Source: Candidatus Zipacnadia bacterium
Lineage (GTDB): Bacteria > Armatimonadota > Zipacnadia > Zipacnadales > Zipacnadaceae
Direction of reading: 5' to 3'
Assembly (NCBI GenBank): GCA_029821255.1
Contig: JALGTS010000047.1
Coordinates: forward strand, 1 to 7,723
Length of the DNA stretch: 7,723 bases
The notes under the pieces are model-generated. The model made no database searches, was not told the origin of the DNA, and saw only the letters and a program-made list of their open reading frames with translations. The translations under genes and the position numbers were made by a program. This document shows positions 1 through 5,437 of this stretch, in pieces (within the stretch, counting starts at the first letter, position 1; each line of letters opens with the position of its first letter).

Positions 1-2455
1 CTTCAGGGGCTGCTGGCATCTCCTGCTCGGTGCGACGGTATAGCACGATTACGGAACTTGCTCCCAACCTCAAGGCAGTGCGAGCTGAATCTATGGCCGC
101 ATTACCGCCCCCAACTACTGCCACAGCCCCAGACAATTGGTTGAGCTTACCCCAGGCCACCTGCCGCAGGAAACTAAGCGCATGATGTACACCATCCAGC
201 TGCTCACCAGCGAGTCCAAGCCGGGCATCGTTGCAAGCGCCAACTGCCACACAGATAGCGTCGAAGCCGGTATCCTGCAGCTCCTGGAGTGATTCAATCC
301 TGTGGCCGGTCTCTATTTCAACACCAGCACGACGGATATATTCAATATCGCGGGCTAATGCCTCCTTGGGCAGACGGTAGGCGGGAATACCTACCGCCAG
401 AATGCCCCCGACCACATCCAAGGCCTCAAACACCGTCACCTCGCGCCCCATCAGCGCCAGGAAATATGCTGCCGTCAACCCGGCCGGCCCCGAACCGACG
501 ATAGCAACCCGCCCACTGCGTGGTCCTAACCACTGGGGCGGGTAGCCGACCTCGTCTATGTCGGAGACGAATCGCTTGAGGTCCCTAATCGCTACCGGCT
601 CGTCTATATCACCCCGACGGCAGAATAGCTCGCAGGGGTGATTGCAGACGCGACCGCAGACGGAGACGAAGGGATTGCGCCGGCGGATGATATCCAGGGC
701 TTCCGCAAAGCGTCCTGCTGCAATCAAGCCCACATACTCAGGAACATTGACATGTGCCGGGCAAGCGCTGGAGCAGGTCGTGGTGATTAACGCTTCACAG
801 GAATGAGCTGGACAGCGCTTTTCAAGGATATGGGCCTCGTATTCATCGCGAAAATAACGTATTGTTGATAAAACTGGATTGGGGGCAGTCTGGCCCAGAC
901 CGCACAATGACGCCTTCTGGATTGTCTCACCGAATTGCACCAGTTGGTCAATATCGCCTAACTCACCTTGGCCCGTGGTGATGCCAGTAAGGGTCTCCAG
1001 CATCAGCTTCGTGCCCACGCGACACGGCACACATTTACCGCACGATTCCTGCTGTACGAAATCAGTGAAGAAACGGGCAATATCCACCATGCAGGTGGCT
1101 TCATCCATCACAATTAAGCCGCCGGAGCCCATAATGGCGCCAATTTCTTTAAGTGAGTCGTAGTCGATCGGTAGATCAAGGTAGCGGGGGGGTACACACC
1201 CGCCGGACGGCCCGCCCATTTGTGCTGCCTTGAACTTCCGGCCGCGGGGAATGCCCCCGCCGATGGCAAAGATGATCTCGCGTAGCGTCGTCCCCAACGG
1301 GACCTCCACAAGCCCAGTATTATTTACTTTTCCGGCCAAGGCGAATATCTTGGTGCCCTTAGAACCCGCGGTACCGATGGTAGCATAGGCATCGGCTCCC
1401 CCTGCGATAATGCGGGGCACATTGGCCCACGTCTCAACGTTATTTATATTGGTCGGCTTCCCGTTTAGCCCGGAGTTGGCGGGGAATGGGGGGCGGGGGC
1501 GAGGCATTCCACGCTTGCCCTCAACCGAGGCAATCAGTGCTGTCTCTTCACCGCAGACAAAGGCTCCGGCACCCTTGCGGATCTCAATGTCAAAAGCGAA
1601 GCCCGTTCCGAGGACGTCATCGCCCAGCAGACCGACTTGGCGAGCTTGCTCCAGAGCAAGCTGGGTATGTTCAATGGCGATAGGATACTCAGCGCGTACA
1701 TAGATAAAACCTCGGGTTGCCCCAATGGCATAGGCGCCGATGAGCATCCCCTCAATTACCAGATGGGGATCACCCTCAAGCAGCGCCCGATCCATGAAAG
1801 CACCTGGGTCACCTTCGTCAGCGTTGCATATTATGTATTTTGGCTGACCCGCAGCAGCGCGGGTGAACTGCCACTTACGCCCGGTCGGGAAGCCGGCTCC
1901 TCCCCGGCCCCGCAACCCGGAAGCGCTTACCTCGGTGATGACTTGCTCAGGAGACATCTGGGACAGGACTTTTGCCAGAGCGCTATAGGCGCCGTGTTTC
2001 AGGCAGTCTTCCAGGCTGCGCGGATCTACTACTCCACAGTTTTTGAGCACCAGCCGCGTTTGGTGTTTATAGAAGGGAATATCGTGTTGATGAGGGACAA
2101 TCTGCCCATCAGCCGACCAGCAGAGGCGTTCTATTATCTCCCCGCCAAGGGCGGTCTTTTCAATGATTTCAGGTACATCGTTAGCACTAACCCCCTGGTA
2201 GAAGATGCCGCCGGGGTCAATTACTACGACTACCGCTCCAGCGCACAGCCCGTGACAGCCTGTACGCACCACCTGCACACGCTTGCCTAAGCTCCGCCTG
2301 GCAATTTCTTTCTCAAATGCTTCGCATACCTCCAGCGCACCCAAGGCCCGACAGCCGGTGGAACAGACTCGAATCTGTACGTCGGGAGTGGGTTGCGCCA
2401 GCAAAGTAGTGCGCAATTGGTCAAGTTCGGCAAGCGTTTTTAGTGGTTTGAGCAT
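1..2455 (-). CDS. NuoF-GltD fusion: NADH-binding diaphorase fused to FAD/NAD(P)H oxidoreductase (3' end beyond window)
   Basis: Predicted soluble flavoprotein subunit moving electrons between nicotinamide cofactors and Fe-S clusters. The reading frame is open from ATG 2455 to the left edge (818 residues, no stop), so the C-terminus is missing. Domains in order: a thioredoxin-like [2Fe-2S] domain with Cys31/35 and Cys67/71; the NuoF FMN/NADH core with SGLRGRGGAGFPTGRKW (179-195) and GAFVCGEETALI (298-309); the NuoF [4Fe-4S] ligands Cys472/475/478 and Cys518 in CGLGQTAPNP; then, without the usual two-cluster ferredoxin, a GltD/NfnB-type N-terminal Fe-S region (Cys548, 553, 561, 565, 600, 604, 608, 612), an FAD fold VGSGPAGL (653-660) and a nucleotide fold VVGGGNAAIDS (780-790). 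An in-frame TGA lies directly upstream of the ATG, fixing the start. It overlaps the nuoE-like gene by 16 nt, so the two are co-translated. Partner of a formate dehydrogenase or a bifurcating enzyme is inference. Confidence 0.93.
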   Translation of the reverse strand, partial: MLKPLKTLAELDQLRTTLLAQPTPDVQIRVCSTGCRALGALEVCEAFEKEIARRSLGKRVQVVRTGCHGLCAGAVVVVIDPGGIFYQGVSANDVPEIIEKTALGGEIIERLCWSADGQIVPHQHDIPFYKHQTRLVLKNCGVVDPRSLEDCLKHGAYSALAKVLSQMSPEQVITEVSASGLRGRGGAGFPTGRKWQFTRAAAGQPKYIICNADEGDPGAFMDRALLEGDPHLVIEGMLIGAYAIGATRGFIYVRAEYPIAIEHTQLALEQARQVGLLGDDVLGTGFAFDIEIRKGAGAFVCGEETALIASVEGKRGMPRPRPPFPANSGLNGKPTNINNVETWANVPRIIAGGADAYATIGTAGSKGTKIFALAGKVNNTGLVEVPLGTTLREIIFAIGGGIPRGRKFKAAQMGGPSGGCVPPRYLDLPIDYDSLKEIGAIMGSGGLIVMDEATCMVDIARFFTDFVQQESCGKCVPCRVGTKLMLETLTGITTGQGELGDIDQLVQFGETIQKASLCGLGQTAPNPVLSTIRYFRDEYEAHILEKRCPAHSCEALITTTCSSACPAHVNVPEYVGLIAAGRFAEALDIIRRRNPFVSVCGRVCNHPCELFCRRGDIDEPVAIRDLKRFVSDIDEVGYPPQWLGPRSGRVAIVGSGPAGLTAAYFLALMGREVTVFEALDVVGGILAVGIPAYRLPKEALARDIEYIRRAGVEIETGHRIESLQELQDTGFDAICVAVGACNDARLGLAGEQLDGVHHALSFLRQVAWGKLNQLSGAVAVVGGGNAAIDSARTALRLGASSVIVLYRRTEQEMPAAPE

Positions 2456-2955
2456 TTGTCAGCCTGATAGCTTCGCAGGATGGTTTTGACGCGTTCGGGG
2501 GTAAGCTGGCCAAAATACTGGTTGTCAATCATCATCACTGGTGCCAGAAAGCACGTTCCCAGGCAGGCGACGGTTTCCAGGTAGAACATTAAGTCAGGCG
2601 TGCTTTGCCCTTCGCTGATACCTAACTCTTGCTCGACCGCCTCCAGCACCCGGCTGCCGCCTTTGACATGGCAAGCGGTACCCCGGCAGCAGCGGATGGT
2701 GTGCCGCCCGTGAGGCTCGGTATAGAACTGTGCATAAAAGCTAACCACGCCATAGATGCGACTCAAAGGGATCTTGGTGCGCTGGCTGATCTGTTCCAGA
2801 GCGATAGCCGGCAGGTAGCCGAAGTTGTCCTGAACCTGCTGTAGCACGCTAATAAGGTCAGAGGCGGGGCAGACCCGTAATTCGTCCAGGACCGCAGTCA
2901 CCTCGGCCACCGACGGAGCCTGGGCTGCTTGCTCATCAGTTATCGTCTCTCCCAT
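2440..2955 (-). CDS. nuoE: NuoE-like [2Fe-2S] subunit (24 kDa / HndA family)
   Basis: A 171-residue thioredoxin-like [2Fe-2S] protein of the NuoE/HndA family, normally the small partner of a NuoF-type flavoprotein. The four cluster ligands are visible: Cys90 and Cys95 in CRGTACHVKG, then Cys131 and Cys135 in CLGTC. The helical N-terminal part (about 15-80) carries the family phrases DNFGYLP and GVVSFYAQF. The frame is open for another 116 codons upstream, but that extension is arginine-rich and unlike the family. GGAGG at 2966-2970, 10 nt from ATG 2955, decides the start, and the length then fits the family. The stop lies 16 nt inside the following NuoF-GltD gene. No quinone or membrane subunits are visible, so this is more likely a soluble NAD(P)H-linked complex (formate dehydrogenase or hydrogenase type) than respiratory complex I. 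That role is inferred from context. Confidence 0.93.
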   Translation of the reverse strand: MGETITDEQAAQAPSVAEVTAVLDELRVCPASDLISVLQQVQDNFGYLPAIALEQISQRTKIPLSRIYGVVSFYAQFYTEPHGRHTIRCCRGTACHVKGGSRVLEAVEQELGISEGQSTPDLMFYLETVACLGTCFLAPVMMIDNQYFGQLTPERVKTILRSYQADKCSNH

Positions 2956-2965
2956 ACGGACAGTT

Positions 2966-2970
2966 CCTCC
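2966..2970 (-). promoter_or_regulatory. Ribosome binding site that sets the NuoE-like start
   Basis: GGAGG on the minus strand lies 10 nt before ATG 2955. It chooses this start over an in-frame ATG 24 nt upstream, which would place the Shine-Dalgarno inside the coding sequence (MLFGGT), and over still longer extensions. Confidence 0.75.
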
Positions 2971-3111
2971 AAACAACATAAAACCTTGCCAGCGTGCCCG
3001 TTTTTTGCCAGTCGGCCTTCGGACACTTACCGGTGGCTGTCTGATTCTGTTTCTTCGTCTTGCTGTCCGAGACCTCCTTCTGCAACATCCTCTTGCTAAG
3101 TAATACTGATC

Positions 3112-3145
3112 GGGAGGATTGCACGTGCCTGTCACCGAACCTCCC
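3112..3145 (+). repeat. GGGAGG/CCTCCC inverted repeat in the leader of the TiaS-like gene
   Basis: Two perfect 6-nt arms are separated by 22 nt. In the plus-strand transcript the 5' arm is also a good Shine-Dalgarno for a possible GTG-started mini-ORF at 3125, so folding would hide that site. The upstream ACCTCC (3072-3077) could pair with the same GGAGG and compete with the hairpin. There is no T-run after the stem, so it is not an ordinary terminator. A regulatory function is not proven. Confidence 0.4.
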
Positions 3146-3160
3146 TTACAGCTTCTGTAG
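3125..3160 (+). CDS. Possible 11-codon leader ORF
   Basis: A GTG codon sits 7 nt after GGGAGG (3112-3117) and opens an 11-codon frame reading MPVTEPPLQLL, ending at TAG 3158-3160. The stop is 24 nt before the ATG of the TiaS-like gene and lies inside a small GCTTC/GAAGC hairpin just ahead of that gene's ribosome binding site. Its own Shine-Dalgarno pairs with its codons 6-7 (CCTCCC). Arrangements like this occur in leader-peptide control, but an ORF this short can arise by chance. The Pro-Pro pair is only suggestive of ribosome slowing. Confidence 0.25.
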   Translation: MPVTEPPLQLL

Positions 3161-3184
3161 ATCCGAAGCGGGAGCCGGAGATAG

Positions 3185-3928
3185 ATGAATAGATTCCTGA
3201 TTGGCATAGATGATACCGATACCCCGCAGACAGGTGGCACCGGCCGACTGGCACGCATGCTGGCGGAAGAGCTGGCCCGCTGGGTGGAGATCAAAGGTGT
3301 CACCCGACACCAGTTAGCTGTCCTTCCGGGAATACCTTATACCCGCAACAACAGTGCGAATGTCGTCCATTTACGTTGTTCATCCCGTGAATTTACGGCT
3401 ATTGTTGAGCATGCTGTAGTATGGGTAGCTAATCGCTGTTGCCACGGTAGCGAGCCGGGACTATGTGCTGGTGATTGTCGGCAACTGCAGGAGATCGGTT
3501 TGGGCCGAGCAGCGCAGCGCAGAGTGGTGGCTGCCGCAGAGGCACAGCAAGCCGCGGCGAGCGCTGGGATCGTCTTGCAAGCAGTCAGGGATGGTGCCCG
3601 CGGGATTGTAGGAGCACTGGCCGGGGCTGCTCTGGCCAGCTCCGGAAACGATGGACGCTTTGTCCAGGTAGGAGCAGTAAGAGAGTTGCGAGGGATGGTG
3701 ACACCAGTTGAAGTCATTAACGCTGGCGTGGATGAGATTAGGACTGTTAGCGGGGAGGCAGTCCCAGATGGGCGTATTCTGGTTGGCAACGGCCTGCGGC
3801 CAGCCTTATGTGAAGGGCTGGTCGTTCTGTTCGTAGAGCCTGGTCACGATGGCTGGCTGCCGGTCAAGGGTTGGCCGCACAAGATCGTGCCAGAGCCGGT
3901 AACCACAGGGAGACAAGAGATTCCGTGA
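3185..3928 (+). CDS. TiaS-like (tRNA-Ile2 agmatinylcytidine synthetase-related) domain protein
   Basis: A 247-residue protein resembling the N-terminal half of archaeal TiaS, which uses ATP to put agmatine on C34 of tRNA-Ile2. The signature FLIGIDDTDTP (4-14) matches the phosphate-binding start of the TiaS kinase-like domain. PYTRNNSANVVHL (51-63) corresponds to the TiaS TRGN-type motif, GSEPGLCAG (88-96) to its nucleotide region, and GARGIVGALAGAAL (137-150) to its GxIGALAA motif. The OB-fold and zinc-ribbon domains that bind tRNA in TiaS are absent: the protein ends soon after the EGLVVLFVEPG strand (210-220). ATG 3185 is preceded by GGGAG (10 nt) and GGAG (4 nt). The stop overlaps the next gene as GTGA, indicating translational coupling to a membrane protein. 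Bacteria normally use TilS for this tRNA, so I infer a different ATP-dependent role, unknown. Family assignment is by motif only. Confidence 0.75.
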   Translation: MNRFLIGIDDTDTPQTGGTGRLARMLAEELARWVEIKGVTRHQLAVLPGIPYTRNNSANVVHLRCSSREFTAIVEHAVVWVANRCCHGSEPGLCAGDCRQLQEIGLGRAAQRRVVAAAEAQQAAASAGIVLQAVRDGARGIVGALAGAALASSGNDGRFVQVGAVRELRGMVTPVEVINAGVDEIRTVSGEAVPDGRILVGNGLRPALCEGLVVLFVEPGHDGWLPVKGWPHKIVPEPVTTGRQEIP

Positions 3929-4482
3929 GTAGTCTGTTTGGCCAAGACGTTGACAAGTGGACATTTGATTACGCTATAGCTTTGCGCATCGTGCTTATTG
4001 GTGCGTGTACCGCTGGTTTTGTGCTGGCTTTGGCGCGGCCGCCGCTTCATCTGGGTATTCCCGGTCACCGGGCGCTTTTTTGGCTACCGCCCTTGCTGGT
4101 TGCAGCCATGTGGGGAACACGGGGCGCTGGCACGTTGGTGGCTGCCGGGGGGACACTGGTAACGTGCGGACTGGGAGCTTTGACACCCGACAAGATATCA
4201 GGATACCTGTTTGCTGGCCTCTTCGTGGATCTGCTGGTGGTTGCTGGTAGTCGAGCTCCGGAAAGCCTGAGAGTTATATTGGCCGGGGCGTTTGGGCATA
4301 TAGGCAGGCTTGTGCCCAAGGCAATTTTAGCTGTCGGAGGCGGTCTCCCGCCGACCCGCTTTCAGCCTCATTTGGCCGGGGCAGTGGCCTTCTACGCCTT
4401 CTTCGGCCTCCTCGCGGCATTACTCGTGTTGGGTGGGAAAGCTGCCCTCTGTTGGTATCGGAATCATAGAGCTTGTCACTGA
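3925..4482 (+). CDS. Small polytopic membrane protein coupled to the TiaS-like gene
   Basis: Not recognised as a named family. With the GTG start at 3925, which overlaps the upstream TGA as GTGA, it is 185 residues long. A longer frame from ATG 3871 would duplicate sequence coding for the TiaS-like C-terminus and is less likely. About six hydrophobic segments can be seen: 19-37, 50-64, 68-87, 91-108, 116-138 and 148-171. Short loops carry few charges, and the tail CWYRNHRACH is basic. Size, segment number and the glycine/alanine-rich helices (for example ISGYLFAGLFVDLLVVAG) recall substrate-binding S components of ECF transporters, but I see no diagnostic motif, so this is only a guess. The coupling suggests that it works with the TiaS-like protein. 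Confidence 0.72.
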   Translation: MSSLFGQDVDKWTFDYAIALRIVLIGACTAGFVLALARPPLHLGIPGHRALFWLPPLLVAAMWGTRGAGTLVAAGGTLVTCGLGALTPDKISGYLFAGLFVDLLVVAGSRAPESLRVILAGAFGHIGRLVPKAILAVGGGLPPTRFQPHLAGAVAFYAFFGLLAALLVLGGKAALCWYRNHRACH

Positions 4483-4519
4483 TTACACCACGGGAAGCAA
4501 TGACACGAGTGTTGGCGCT
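4483..4519. other. 37-bp convergent gap without a visible terminator
   Basis: Two convergent transcription units end here (TGA at 4480-4482 on plus; the TGA of moaC-MOSC at 4520-4522 on minus). I find no GC-rich stem followed by a T-run on either strand in the gap, only the very short ACAC/GTGT repeat near 4503-4512. Transcripts from the two sides may therefore overlap at their 3' ends. Confidence 0.45.
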
Positions 4520-5422
4520 TCAATCAGCCAGAACCTGGATTAAATCGCCAGGCCGAAGCTGACCAGGATGGATGATGCGCACAAAGATCCCTTCACGGGG
4601 CATCACGCAGTCGCCAAGCTGGCGACCGATTGCGCAAGGCTGGTCGCATTCTTTGCCTATCTGGCTGACGATACCGACAGCCGATCTGCCCAGCAGTAGA
4701 GCAGTCCCCAGGGGTAATGAGGGGAGCCTCAGGCCTGCGGTGGTGATATTCTCGGCAAAGTCGCCCGGACCGGCCTCCACGCCTTGCTGTCGGGCCTGCG
4801 CGATGCTCTCGGTGGCCAACAAGCTGACCTGGCGTGGTCCGGGGCCGGCATGAACATCGCCGCTGACGCCGTGGTCAACTTCCAAGTCTATCTGGGGTAC
4901 ATTTTCTTTGGGCATGCCCTTTTGCTTGCCGATAGAGGTTGCCACCACTTCTCCCACGCCGGGTGCCCGCCAGTATCTACTGCGCCCGCCGGCTTTGACG
5001 AGTACTTGAATGCGATCAATCTGGGCAGTGCGGTCAACTCCCTTGCACATATCGTACACCGTCAGAGCGGCAACAGTGGCGGCAGTCAGGGCCTCCATCT
5101 CCACTCCGGTGCGGGCCTCAGCCGTGACCAGCGTCTGGATGCACACTCGGTGGAGGGGCGGGATTGCGGTACAATGTACCTCCACGTTTGTCAACGGTAT
5201 GTTGTGGCAAAGCGGGATCAGATGAGAGGTTTGCTTGGCTGCTATGATGCCGGCCAGGCGGGCCGCCGTCAACACATCACCCTTGGGGAGGGTACCGTCG
5301 CTGATAGCCTGGGCAGTTTCGGCCAACATTCGCACCTGTGCTGCCCCCACTGCGCGACGGCGGCTGATTTGCTTGTCAGTTACATCAATCATCTGCAAAT
5401 CCTGTGGTTCACCTCCCGCCAA
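4520..5422 (-). CDS. moaC: MoaC-MOSC fusion: cyclic pyranopterin monophosphate synthase with C-terminal MOSC domain
   Basis: Residues 11-152 are a full MoaC, which forms cyclic pyranopterin monophosphate from the MoaA product. They include MIDVTDK, KGDVLTAARLAGIIAAK with Lys47, LIPLCHNIPL with His73, GVEMEALTAATVAALTVYDMCKGVD with Asp124 and Lys127 (matching the E. coli Asp128/Lys131 pair), and KAGGRSRYW. Residues 158-300 are a MOSC domain: SIGKQKGMPKE, DHGVSGDVHAG, RQVSLLATESI, GDFAENIT, IGKECDQPCAIGRQLGDC and VMPREGIFV. MOSC domains are associated with molybdopterin cofactor or sulfur transfer; Cys259, 263 and 272 are candidate functional cysteines. Start: AAGGAGG lies 8 nt before TTG 5422 and is the best-placed ribosome site. 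ATG 5440 (ATGA overlap with moaA, 306 aa) and ATG 5392 (290 aa) are alternatives. It ends the four-gene cofactor operon. Confidence 0.93.
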   Translation of the reverse strand: MAGGEPQDLQMIDVTDKQISRRRAVGAAQVRMLAETAQAISDGTLPKGDVLTAARLAGIIAAKQTSHLIPLCHNIPLTNVEVHCTAIPPLHRVCIQTLVTAEARTGVEMEALTAATVAALTVYDMCKGVDRTAQIDRIQVLVKAGGRSRYWRAPGVGEVVATSIGKQKGMPKENVPQIDLEVDHGVSGDVHAGPGPRQVSLLATESIAQARQQGVEAGPGDFAENITTAGLRLPSLPLGTALLLGRSAVGIVSQIGKECDQPCAIGRQLGDCVMPREGIFVRIIHPGQLRPGDLIQVLAD

Positions 5423-5430
5423 CTTTGGCT

Positions 5431-5437
5431 CCTCCTT
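5431..5437 (-). promoter_or_regulatory. Strong ribosome binding site at the moaA / moaC-MOSC junction
   Basis: AAGGAGG starts on the last base of the moaA TGA. It is 8 nt from TTG 5422, the ideal distance, but falls inside the coding sequence if ATG 5440 is used and is too far from ATG 5392. It favours a TTG start, though AGGA seven bases ahead of ATG 5392 keeps that option open. Confidence 0.55.

Larger units (their letters stand above)
2956..3184. promoter_or_regulatory. Divergent intergenic region carrying both 5' leaders
   Basis: This 229-bp gap separates the divergent NuoE-like (minus) and TiaS-like (plus) genes, so it must hold promoters for both. No textbook -35/-10 pair is convincing. 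The most AT-rich stretch, TAAGTAATACTGAT near 3097-3110, gives weak -10-like hexamers on both strands. Visible structure: GGGAGG (3112-3117) against CCTCCC (3140-3145); GCTTC (3151-3155) against GAAGC (3165-3169); the 8-bp palindrome GCACGTGC (3121-3128); and TGTCCGA (3064-3070) against TCGGACA (3019-3025). I could not match the region to the molybdenum-cofactor riboswitch or to another riboswitch class by eye. Confidence 0.5.

Noticed and set aside
1637..2290. A 217-codon open frame on the plus strand
   Set aside because: It lies opposite the NuoF core, whose motifs are intact. Its product is low-quality and matches no family I recognise; it is a shadow of the GC-rich gene.
2936..3124. A short lysine/glutamine-rich minus-strand ORF in the NuoE-like leader (62 codons, or 50 from its internal ATG)
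   Set aside because: Neither start has a usable ribosome site (AGAGG touches the internal ATG directly) and no family is recognisable. Conservation in relatives would be needed to revive it.
2956..3184. Molybdenum-cofactor riboswitch
   Set aside because: Context makes one attractive, but on neither strand could I find the conserved internal-loop sequence arrangement of the Moco RNA motif. Only a covariance-model search would settle it.
2956..3303. A 116-codon N-terminal extension of the NuoE-like protein
   Set aside because: It would overlap the divergent TiaS-like gene. It is arginine/serine-rich and unlike the family, and GGAGG at 2966-2970 places the start at 2955.
3871..3924. ATG 3871 as start of the membrane protein
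   Set aside because: It would overlap the TiaS-like gene by 58 nt with no good ribosome site. The GTGA junction at 3925 is a typical coupled start and removes a hydrophilic extension.
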